Shown here: one piece after another, positions 1 through 6,029 of the stretch | Numbering within the stretch: the stretch's first letter is position 1 | Layout of the letters: each line of letters begins with the position of its first letter | Source: Clostridia bacterium | GTDB taxonomy: Bacteria; Bacillota_A; Clostridia; Oscillospirales; CAG-272 | Reading direction: 5' to 3' | DNA: 8,814 bases | Assembly: GCA_017632155.1 (NCBI GenBank) | Contig: JAGBRZ010000089.1 | Coordinates: 1 to 8,814 of the forward strand | The notes under the pieces: generated by a model | Seen by the model: only the letters and a program-made list of their open reading frames with translations | Databases searched by the model: none | What the model was told of the DNA's origin: nothing | Position numbers and translations under genes: made by a program

Positions 1-1
1 A

Positions 2-49
2 GACGAATGGGGCAGGAAAGCGCAGAAGATAATGGAGATGATGAAATGA
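2..49 (+). CDS. 3' end of an upstream head-tail gene (partial)
   Basis: The frame beginning at base 2 is open and reads DEWGRKAQKIMEMMK before a TGA at 47-49. That stop overlaps the ATG of the next gene as ATGA, the same junction used by several later genes here, so this is very probably the real end of an upstream structural gene whose body lies outside the window. By position it would be another minor capsid or head-tail connector protein, as such genes normally precede a tail completion gene. Fifteen residues are too few to assign a family, so the product is inferred from context only. Confidence 0.6.
   Translation, partial: DEWGRKAQKIMEMMK
34..37 (+). promoter_or_regulatory. Ribosome binding site GGAG deciding the start at 46
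   Basis: GGAG lies 8 bases before ATG 46. An in-frame ATG at 7 has no comparable site in the visible sequence and would overlap the upstream gene by over 40 bases. Together with the ATGA overlap at 46-49, this favours 46 as the start. Confidence 0.7.
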
Positions 50-453
50 GCATAGCGGATGAAGTTGTCGAATCTGTAATGGATTTGATAGATGCTATGG
101 ACACATACGCACCGATTATGAGAGGCGCACTAGGTTCAGGCATTGGGCTTGTCTGCGAGACTGCTACAAGTTCCGTTGATAGCGTTTTTCTTGACAAAAA
201 CCAGTATATCTTTCTGGATTTGACTTTCAACGGAAAACATCCAAACTTGCAGATACTTACAACAACCCTGAATGATATTCAAGACAACCTGACAAGATTG
301 CATGATTATCCTTCCGGCAACGGATGGGAGATTGTAGATATTAGTCACGGTTCACCACCTATCCCGACGTTGATTGGGCGGGAGGATAATGTTGGTTGGA
401 TCATGGCATCAGCAATCATTGTCAAGTATTACAGAAAGGATGAAGAAGCATGA
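46..453 (+). CDS. Minor capsid / tail completion protein
   Basis: A 135-residue protein that probably sits at the head-tail joint or caps the tube, like the 'minor capsid protein from bacteriophage' family (Minor_capsid_3 type) that directly precedes the major tail protein in Gram-positive siphophages. Supporting features are the length, a helical N-terminus (residues about 1-25), a β-rich middle, the segment GWEIVDISHGSPPIPTLIGR (93-112), and a C-terminal WIMASAIIVKYYR (118-130), which matches the closing W-x-x-x-S-hydrophobic strand pattern of that family. The start at ATG 46 is chosen over ATG 7 because of the GGAG site and the overlap with the upstream stop. The gene overlaps the major tail gene by ATGA at 450-453. 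The family call rests on pattern recognition and gene order; the exact structural role is inferred. Confidence 0.68.
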   Translation: MSIADEVVESVMDLIDAMDTYAPIMRGALGSGIGLVCETATSSVDSVFLDKNQYIFLDLTFNGKHPNLQILTTTLNDIQDNLTRLHDYPSGNGWEIVDISHGSPPIPTLIGREDNVGWIMASAIIVKYYRKDEEA

Positions 454-884
454 ATGCGAATTGGGTAAATCAAATCGAAATTGGTACGAGTGCGACTACC
501 GCTAACCCGCCTGTTTGGACATACTCCAAATTGTGCAAGGGTATCGAGGGCATGGAGTTTTCCGAAAACGAGCAGAATCAGCAGTATTTTTTCCTCTGCG
601 GTGAAGGGTTCGCGCACAACGAAACGACCGGCGCGGCACCTGAACTGACGATCACCGGACGCAGGATTGTGGGCGATGCGGCACAGGATTATATTGCCGG
701 GTTGCAGTTTGCGCTTGGCTCTGAGCGGAACAGTTCCGTTAAAATCACGGCTGAAGGTAAGGTCATTACCTGTGATTGCACGATCGGGAACATCACAAGC
801 TTCGGTGGACAGACGCTTGATGTAAATGCGTTTGGATGCACGATTCGATTTAACGGCAAGCCGACGGTTACAGATGCCACCTGA
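450..884 (+). CDS. Major tail protein (tail tube subunit)
   Basis: A 144-residue protein that most likely forms the hexameric rings of the tail tube through which DNA passes. The N-terminus MNANWVNQIEIGTS, the central LTITGRRIVGDAAQDYIAGL (67-86) and the β-rich C-terminal half resemble short tail tube proteins of Clostridia phages, often labelled 'phage capsid protein' or 'phage tail tube protein'. The size fits a minimal single-domain tube protein without an added Ig-like domain. The start overlaps the previous stop (ATGA) and is preceded by AAAGGA at 435-440, 9 bases upstream. A strong terminator follows 12 bases after the stop, as expected for a gene needed in much higher amounts than those downstream. 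Four cysteines (50, 108, 110, 130) are visible; no role is assigned to them. Confidence 0.8.
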   Translation: MNANWVNQIEIGTSATTANPPVWTYSKLCKGIEGMEFSENEQNQQYFFLCGEGFAHNETTGAAPELTITGRRIVGDAAQDYIAGLQFALGSERNSSVKITAEGKVITCDCTIGNITSFGGQTLDVNAFGCTIRFNGKPTVTDAT

Positions 885-896
885 TTTACACAGTTG

Positions 897-925
897 GGGG
901 AGGGGTAAAACCCTCCCCTATTTTT
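897..925 (+). terminator. Intrinsic terminator after the major tail gene
   Basis: A perfect 8-bp GC-rich stem, GGGGAGGG (897-904) with CCCTCCCC (911-918), closes a six-base loop GTAAAA and is followed by TATTTTT (919-925). This is a textbook Rho-independent terminator on the + strand. All downstream tail genes point the same way and I see no promoter in the 17 bases before the next gene, so read-through is probably partial and lowers the output of chaperone and tape measure genes relative to the tube protein. On the complementary strand the downstream T-run is absent. Confidence 0.88.
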
Positions 926-942
926 GAAAGGAAGGTCAAATA

Positions 943-1287
943 ATGCTTTTCAGGAAAAGTGAGATTAATCCATACTCGGTCAGCGACAAGGTGCGGTTCC
1001 GAAATATTGACAAGGTAATTGAACTGAATGTCAGGGCTGATGCGTCGATTCTGGTTGTTAATCTAATGAAAGCGAATAAGCGCATTAGCACGCTTTCTGA
1101 GACCTCCCCGGACGATGAGCAGAGGGAATCTGCATTGATGTTTGCGGGGGCTGTATTCGGGCAGGAACAAGCCGAAAAACTGATGCAGTTTTATGATGAA
1201 GAACCTCTTGCAGTTATCAACGCATGCGGCATCTATTTCCGGGAGCGTTTGGCTAAAAAGATCACGAAAGCCCAGAAGAAAGAATGA
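943..1287 (+). CDS. Probable tail assembly chaperone (first of pair)
   Basis: A 114-residue protein between the tube and Gp15 genes, the place where siphophages encode tail assembly chaperones (lambda gpG/gpGT analogues) that bind the tape measure protein before tube polymerisation. The C-terminal half has the pattern ALMFAGAVFGQEQAEKLMQF (64-83), then AVINACGIYFRERLAKKITK (90-109), which I associate with the small protein found before Gp15 in Clostridia phages; it is predicted helical and ends in a lysine-rich tail. A strong AGGAAGG site (929-935) precedes ATG 943 by 7 bases. The stop overlaps the Gp15 start as ATGA (1284-1287). TAAAAAG at 1254-1260 could allow a -1 shift into the Gp15 frame. 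The chaperone role is inferred from position; no enzymatic motif is seen. Confidence 0.6.
   Translation: MLFRKSEINPYSVSDKVRFRNIDKVIELNVRADASILVVNLMKANKRISTLSETSPDDEQRESALMFAGAVFGQEQAEKLMQFYDEEPLAVINACGIYFRERLAKKITKAQKKE
1241..1260 (+). other. Candidate -1 frameshift site in chaperone gene
   Basis: GGGAG (1241-1245) lies 8 bases before the heptamer T-AAA-AAG (1254-1260), read in frame as GCT AAA AAG. A one-base backward slip would continue at GAT (1260) in the Gp15 frame, which is open from 1257 onwards, giving a fusion of 106 residues, 8 linker residues (DHESPEER) and Gp15. The layout recalls the internal Shine-Dalgarno plus A-rich heptamer at E. coli dnaX. It is not canonical, since the first base is T instead of A, and I see no strong stimulatory hairpin at the usual distance, only a 4-bp CCCC/GGGG stem at 1304-1314. 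Confidence 0.3.
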
Positions 1288-1886
1288 AACTGTATGAAAA
1301 ACTCCCCGAAGGGGTCAGGGTTGACGGGAAGTTTTACCGGTTGGATTTCGATTTCCGAAACGTGCTCCGGATGATGGAAGTATTACAGCGTAACGATTTA
1401 ATGCAGGATGCGCGGGAGTATCTGGCTATAAAATGCCTAACCAGAAAACCGAAGAACTGCGGAAAAGTGCTTGCGGCTGTTCGGGCATTGCTGTTTGGTG
1501 AAACGCACGAAAACAGCGACGGGCAAAGGGTAACGAGCTTTGAACAGGATGCAGGACTAATCCGGGCGGCATTCCGGCAATCATACGGGATTGATCTGTA
1601 CAGGGATAAATTGCACTGGTTGGAGTTCATGGAACTGTTACAGGCTATTCCTGAAGGAAACAGGTATGCGGAAGTTATCGGCATCAGGACAAGACCAATG
1701 CCGAAAGCGACGAAATACAATGCCGAAGAGCGCAAGTGGCTTATGGATGCAAAATCAAGGGTTGCAATCCATATGACAGAAGCAGAAGCGGCAAGGAAAT
1801 ATGATTCCGATATAAGCAAGATATTTGCCGGATTGCTGAAAATAGCAGAAGCACCGGGAGGAAGTGAATCAAACAATGGCGGCTGA
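1284..1886 (+). CDS. Bacteriophage Gp15 family protein (tail assembly)
   Basis: A 200-residue protein matching the Phage_Gp15 family (named after Gp15 of Listeria phage A118-type genomes), always encoded just before the tape measure and thought to act as the second tail assembly chaperone. Family signs are the N-terminal YRLDFDFRNVLRMMEVL (18-34), the central FRQSYGIDL (97-105), then LHWLEFMELLQAIPEGNRYA (110-129) followed by an R-x-R stretch and a helical tail. The length is normal. The start ATG 1284 overlaps the preceding stop (ATGA); only a weak AAGAAAG lies before it, so translation probably depends on coupling, or possibly frameshifting, from the upstream gene. Its 3' end overlaps the tape measure start by 11 bases. 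Family assignment is confident; the molecular role is inferred from context. Confidence 0.85.
   Translation: MKLYEKLPEGVRVDGKFYRLDFDFRNVLRMMEVLQRNDLMQDAREYLAIKCLTRKPKNCGKVLAAVRALLFGETHENSDGQRVTSFEQDAGLIRAAFRQSYGIDLYRDKLHWLEFMELLQAIPEGNRYAEVIGIRTRPMPKATKYNAEERKWLMDAKSRVAIHMTEAEAARKYDSDISKIFAGLLKIAEAPGGSESNNGG
1857..1861 (+). promoter_or_regulatory. Shine-Dalgarno for the tape measure gene
   Basis: GGAGG inside the 3' end of the Gp15 gene lies 14 bases before ATG 1876 but only 2 bases before an in-frame GTG at 1864. Neither spacing is ideal; the extended run GGAGGAAGTGA brings a secondary site closer to ATG 1876. The MAADGQIVFEV N-terminus it gives looks like other tape measure starts, so 1876 is preferred. 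Confidence 0.5.
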
Positions 1887-4800
1887 TGGACAGATTGTAT
1901 TTGAAGTAACAGCGGATGGAAAAAAAGCGATTGCGAATGTTAAAGATATAACGGCAGCAATTGAAAAAGAAAGCAAAAATTGGGATAAAAGCGTTTCTGC
2001 GTCTGCGGATAATATGACAAAGTCCATGGCGAAAGCTTTGGATATAAACCGGTTAAAAGATTGGGGGCTGAAAGCCGGTAAAGCGTTACTGGATTTCGCC
2101 AACTCCGCAATTGAAGCGGCATCCGATCTGCAAGAGGTACAGAATGTCGTTGACACCACGTTCGGCGATGGTGCGGTGCAGATCGAAAGTTGGGCGAAGT
2201 CTGCGGGAAAGCAGTTTGGTCTTACTGAAACACAGGCGAAGAAATTCACTTCCACGCTCGGCGCGATGATGAAATCTGCCGGGATGAGCGGGAATGAGAT
2301 TATCACGATGTCAACAGACCTTGCCGGACTGGCGGCTGATATGGCATCTTTCTATAATCTGGATTTTGAAACCGCTTTTCAGAAAATCCGTTCTGGTATC
2401 AGTGGAGAAACAGAGCCATTAAAACAGCTTGGCATCAACATGTCCGTTGCCAACCTTGAAGCATATGCGTTGACGCAGGGAATCACAAAGGCGTTCGACA
2501 GTATGACGCAAGGCGAACAGACAATGCTTAGATATCAATATCTGATGCAAGCAACGGCTGACGCACAGGGGGACTTTGCAAAGACCGCTGATGGATATGC
2601 GAACTCTCAAAGACGGATTGCAACTGCGATTGAAACAATAAAAACGGATGCGGGAAACTTCCTTCTTGAAGTTATAAACCCGATTACTTCAGGCATTGCA
2701 GAAATGCTTGAAAAGCTGACGCAGAAACCGGACAGAACGGTCATTGATGATTTTAACGAGATAGATATAGATACAGCAGGAAAACTTGATGAAATAACAA
2801 AGACAGCCACAGAAGCGCGAGATTTGGTTGCTATCCTCGAACAGATCAAAACAAGCACAGCGGCAGAAAACCTTCAGAAGATCGTAAACGGTTTGACCAA
2901 TGTCAAGTTGGATCAGCGGGACAGCGGAATTGTCCTTGGTTTCCTCGGCAGTCTGAATGAAAACATAAATGCGCTTGCGGCTGTTCGCGGGGAAAGCGCA
3001 GAAGAAGCGCAAAAGTGGTTACAGGGCATTGCAGACAAGGCAAACGCACTCGATCCGAATAAAGTTGACGGTTGGGGCGATCTGATTACAGAGATTACGA
3101 ACGGCATTCCCGGATTGAGTGATTCCGAAGCCGGTGCAACCCTACTTTCTAACCTTCAGCAAATCGCCGGGACGGATGCGGCAGGAACAATCACGGCGAT
3201 TTCGGAAGAAGAAAATAAGATCAATACAAGCGGAACCTCAAAGATTGCGTCCGATTTGGAAGGGATTTCAAAGTCGAATGCGGGTACCAAACTCGGCGAA
3301 CTGGTTAAACAGATCGGAGAGATTGATACCTCAAACGGCAAAGCAAAGACGCTTGAAAGCCTGTTGAGCATGCTCAGCGCGGATGTTTGGGCTTTGTCTG
3401 CTGTCACCGGGAGCGACGCACAAGGTGTAGCTGACTGGATGGCAAGCGTCAAGGAAGCGGCATCCGGGCTGAGTGAAGATGATGTTGCTGGATGGTCTAC
3501 CATTGCGGATTTGATCAAAACCGGCATTCCCGGACTGGATCAAACGGAAGAAGGGAAAAGTCTGCTTGAAGCTCTGGGGCTGAAAGAGATGACCCCGGAA
3601 GAACAACAGGCAATTTCAAACCTTGAAGCTCTGGGCATCAGTACGGAAGGGGTTGCAGATAAACAGGCTTTATGGCTTGAAACCTGTAAAAAGCTGATTG
3701 CCACCATTCCCGGATTGAACAGTATTATCAATGCGGAAACCGGCGAGGTTGAAGGCGGCACTGACGCAATCAAAGATTATATTCAGGCATGGGAAGACGG
3801 GCAGAAAAAACTTGTTATGCTCGGTGCTTTAGAGCAGAAAGAAAACGCTCTTTCTTCCCGGTTTGCTGATATTCCGGGACTTGAACTTGATATGGCGGTT
3901 GCGAAGCGCAGAGCAAGACAGGCACTTGAAGCGGCACAACAGGTCTATGAACAATATGGAGCAAACTTTGGTTTCGGTCAGAACGGAAAAATAAACAGGG
4001 ATTATAGCGGCATATTTGGTCTTGATGAAGAAGGAAGAAAGGCTTTAAATAGTGCGGCAGATGCATTGGACAAGGCAATGTCTGAAGCTGATGAAGCAAC
4101 GACGGCTTATCAGCGACAGGTTGACGCATTGGAAGAAGCTAAACTTGCCATTGAAGAATACCGGCAGACGGTCGAGGAAATGCCGGACGGTCTGAAAGAT
4201 GTCATTGATTCAACGGAAGAGTGGAGCGATGAACTGAAAAAAGTTGGAAAAACCGCTGTAACTGCATCCGAAGAAGCAATCCGGGCAATGGCTGATTATG
4301 TGCAAAGCGTCAGGGATTCGACGGCTCAGGCAGTAGATAATATAATTGGCGGTTTTGAAAGCATCAAATCACCGGCGCGCGATATAGATAAACAGGTCAG
4401 CGATTTAGCACAAAAGCAACAGGAATATCAAGGCAAACTTGCCGGATTAAAAGAGGGATCAAAGGAATATAAAGAGCTTGCCGAAAAGATCAAAGAGGTT
4501 GACCAACAATTAGAAAAACTTCATCAGCAAAAAGCGGATCAGGGATTTACTGCCGGTGGCATGCTTGAAAACTTGCAGAGCCAGAAAGTATTCATGGAAG
4601 AATACATGAAGAACCTTCAAAAAGCCCGTGAAATGGGGCTTTCTGACGAACTTCTCGCCTCTCTTGCTGATGGTTCTGAGGAAAGCTTTGCAAGGCTGTC
4701 TGCGTTGCTTGAAGACCCATCAAAAGCCGAACAGGTAGACAAGCTTTATCAGGATGTGCAAGGACTGAAAGAGGGTTTCACTGATGCTTTAACCGCACAA

Positions 4801-5334
4801 AAGCTGACGGTTGACGAAACTTATCAAGGAATGGTTGATGCAGCGAAAGAAGCAATAACACAAATGAACCTTGGTCAAGAAGCGTCTGCGGCATCCGGTG
4901 AAACTATCGCGGGACTTGCTAAAGGAATATCAAGCCATGTTCCAGAAGTTAAGACCGCTGTTGATTCGATCCTTGCAGAGTTGGACAGATTGAGCGGATG
5001 GGGAATCAATATTGATCTCGGTCCTTTTGGTTCATTCGGTTTTCAGCTTGATGGTTCGCATGAAACCGGGCTTGATTTCGTTCCTTTCAACGGATACCTT
5101 GCGGAACTGCATGAAGGCGAAGGAATCCTAACAGCGGAAGAAAACCGCATCTGGCAAGGATTCAAAAACGGTGCAAAGCAAGGCGTTGACTATGAAGCTC
5201 TCGGCGGCGTGATGCGGGATAACGTGAAAGCCGGTGGAGATGTTTACCTTGATGGTCGAACGGTTGGGCATGTGATTTCAGCGCAACAGGGCAAGAGCTA
5301 TAGGACATTACAAAGGAGTGGGTGGCAAGGATGA
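1876..5334 (+). CDS. Tail tape measure protein
   Basis: A 1152-residue protein that spans the tail lumen during assembly, fixes tail length and is released on infection. Residues about 82-270 match the TP901-type tape measure core: ASDLQEVQNVVDTTFGDG (82 on), FTSTLGAMMKSAGMSG, then ASFYNLD, SGISGETEPLKQLGINMS and NLEAYALTQGI. The middle (327-567) contains a 101-residue duplication, and IPGL recurs four times. Coiled-coil-like, Glu/Lys/Gln-rich helices are seen at about 677-771 and 841-888. The C-terminus has GLDFVPFNGYLAELHEGEG (1065 on), a motif widely shared by tape measure C-termini, then a short basic end. No lysozyme, peptidase or CHAP domain and no clear membrane segment is visible. The start at ATG 1876 is preferred to GTG 1864. 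At about 0.15 nm per residue the tail would be roughly 170 nm. The stop overlaps the Dit start (ATGA). Confidence 0.93.
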   Translation: MAADGQIVFEVTADGKKAIANVKDITAAIEKESKNWDKSVSASADNMTKSMAKALDINRLKDWGLKAGKALLDFANSAIEAASDLQEVQNVVDTTFGDGAVQIESWAKSAGKQFGLTETQAKKFTSTLGAMMKSAGMSGNEIITMSTDLAGLAADMASFYNLDFETAFQKIRSGISGETEPLKQLGINMSVANLEAYALTQGITKAFDSMTQGEQTMLRYQYLMQATADAQGDFAKTADGYANSQRRIATAIETIKTDAGNFLLEVINPITSGIAEMLEKLTQKPDRTVIDDFNEIDIDTAGKLDEITKTATEARDLVAILEQIKTSTAAENLQKIVNGLTNVKLDQRDSGIVLGFLGSLNENINALAAVRGESAEEAQKWLQGIADKANALDPNKVDGWGDLITEITNGIPGLSDSEAGATLLSNLQQIAGTDAAGTITAISEEENKINTSGTSKIASDLEGISKSNAGTKLGELVKQIGEIDTSNGKAKTLESLLSMLSADVWALSAVTGSDAQGVADWMASVKEAASGLSEDDVAGWSTIADLIKTGIPGLDQTEEGKSLLEALGLKEMTPEEQQAISNLEALGISTEGVADKQALWLETCKKLIATIPGLNSIINAETGEVEGGTDAIKDYIQAWEDGQKKLVMLGALEQKENALSSRFADIPGLELDMAVAKRRARQALEAAQQVYEQYGANFGFGQNGKINRDYSGIFGLDEEGRKALNSAADALDKAMSEADEATTAYQRQVDALEEAKLAIEEYRQTVEEMPDGLKDVIDSTEEWSDELKKVGKTAVTASEEAIRAMADYVQSVRDSTAQAVDNIIGGFESIKSPARDIDKQVSDLAQKQQEYQGKLAGLKEGSKEYKELAEKIKEVDQQLEKLHQQKADQGFTAGGMLENLQSQKVFMEEYMKNLQKAREMGLSDELLASLADGSEESFARLSALLEDPSKAEQVDKLYQDVQGLKEGFTDALTAQKLTVDETYQGMVDAAKEAITQMNLGQEASAASGETIAGLAKGISSHVPEVKTAVDSILAELDRLSGWGINIDLGPFGSFGFQLDGSHETGLDFVPFNGYLAELHEGEGILTAEENRIWQGFKNGAKQGVDYEALGGVMRDNVKAGGDVYLDGRTVGHVISAQQGKSYRTLQRSGWQG
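2854..3156 (+). repeat. Tape measure internal repeat, copy A
   Basis: Residues 327-427 of the tape measure align without gaps to residues 467-567 (copy B), about 29 of 101 identical by hand count. Shared anchors are AL-x-AV (366-370), a W at the same position, V-x-GW, and (N/T)GIPGL near the end. The period is 420 bases (140 residues), so copies are separated by a 39-residue spacer. Confidence 0.72.
3274..3576 (+). repeat. Tape measure internal repeat, copy B
   Basis: The second copy of the 101-residue unit (residues 467-567). At DNA level the best preserved part is the stretch coding GIPGL, GGCATTCCCGGA followed by TTG or CTG, present at 3103-3117 and 3523-3537. Copies have otherwise diverged, so this is an old protein-level duplication and not a recent DNA repeat. 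A shorter related piece, LIATIPGL, lies just downstream at 3694-3717. Confidence 0.72.
5312..5318 (+). promoter_or_regulatory. Shine-Dalgarno for the distal tail gene
   Basis: AAAGGAG lies 12 bases before ATG 5331 and only 3 bases before an in-frame GTG at 5322. ATG 5331 overlaps the tape measure stop as ATGA and gives MIVFDGISL, a usual Dit N-terminus, so it is preferred. GTG 5322 would add only three residues. Confidence 0.5.
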
Positions 5335-6029
5335 TCGTATTTGATGGGATTTCGCTTGAAAGCGTCGCTCCTGTGATGATCGAGGATATCAGGATAAGCC
5401 CTGTCGAAGTCAATGTGATTGAGCGTCCACGGGCAATTTTTCCCGGTTCAGAGTTCATCCGCACAAGGTACGGACAAAGGACGGTTGCTATTACTTTCGG
5501 CATTCTGGAAGATGACCGGGCAAAGCGTGAATCTGCTTTGCTCGGCATCAGCCAGTGGGCGAAGACGGACAAAGAATATCGGCTTGATCTTCCGAACCAT
5601 CCCGGAATGTATCTGACTGCAATCTGCACAGGAAAACCGGAGCCGTCATATCGGCAATGGTGGGAATCAAAATTGCGGCTTGTCTTTACATGTATCAACG
5701 ATCCTTTCTGGAAGAGCATAGAGGAAAAAAGCGTTGCTTGCGGCACTGCATTTTACGCCTTGGGGGATGCTCCCCCATTGATTCGGATTGAGCATACATT
5801 CGCAAGTGCGGCATCAAATAAGACATACAGCGATGGCACGAATAGTATTAAATTTTCATCTGTTCCCGCCGGTGCAATGGTGATTGATCTGAATAATCAA
5901 ACGGCGGTTGTTGGCAATGCGTCCATTATGAGCAATTACAAGATTGATTCAATGTGGATTATTCCGAAAGTAGGGCAAACGACAATCAGCGGAACCGGAA
6001 CAGTCAAGTTTCGGGAAAGGTGGTTATAA
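5331..6029 (+). CDS. dit: Distal tail protein (Dit, Sipho_tail family)
   Basis: A 232-residue protein that forms the hexameric hub joining tail tube to baseplate. It starts MIVFDGISLE and has the family's N-terminal layout: a β-rich domain with ERPRAIFPGS (31-40), RYGQRTVAITFGIL (47-60), LDLPNHPGMYLTA (86-98) and LRLVFTCINDPFW (115-127), where the 'xxCxDPFW' end is a familiar Dit pattern. The second domain begins near GDAPPLIRIE (145-154) and closes with VKFRERWL (225-232), the common C-terminal 'RERWL' strand of this family. The length is normal for a Dit without large insertions, so there is no sign of an added carbohydrate-binding domain. It overlaps the tape measure stop by 4 bases and its own TAA overlaps the next ATG by 1 base, indicating one translational unit. 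Confidence 0.9.
   Translation: MIVFDGISLESVAPVMIEDIRISPVEVNVIERPRAIFPGSEFIRTRYGQRTVAITFGILEDDRAKRESALLGISQWAKTDKEYRLDLPNHPGMYLTAICTGKPEPSYRQWWESKLRLVFTCINDPFWKSIEEKSVACGTAFYALGDAPPLIRIEHTFASAASNKTYSDGTNSIKFSSVPAGAMVIDLNNQTAVVGNASIMSNYKIDSMWIIPKVGQTTISGTGTVKFRERWL
5761..5777 (+). other. Perfect inverted repeat inside dit
   Basis: TGGGGGA (5761-5767) and TCCCCCA (5771-5777) form a 7-bp stem with a three-base loop TGC. It codes for LGDAPP at the join between the two Dit domains. No T-run follows, so it is not an intrinsic terminator. It may only reflect codon choice at a conserved Gly-Asp-Ala-Pro-Pro stretch, though it could slow ribosomes between domains. Confidence 0.45.

Noticed and set aside
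7..45. ATG at 7 as start of the first complete gene
   Set aside because: The extra 13 residues are low-complexity and acidic, the upstream gene is still being read there, and ATG 46 has both a GGAG site and an ATGA overlap.
885..942. A promoter in the gap after the major tail gene
   Set aside because: The gap holds the terminator and a ribosome binding site; no paired -10 and -35 boxes fit in the remaining bases.
1334..1876. A 180-codon open frame on the - strand
   Set aside because: It is fully antisense to the well-supported Gp15 gene, has no recognisable protein pattern and breaks the uniform + strand layout.
5162..5746. A 194-codon open frame on the - strand
   Set aside because: It lies across the tape measure end and most of dit, both strongly supported; the translation looks like a shadow with no family pattern.
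5954..6028. ATG at 5954 as start of the tail spike gene
   Set aside because: It would add 25 residues unlike the family N-terminus and overlap dit by 76 bases; ATG 6029 has a clear ribosome binding site.
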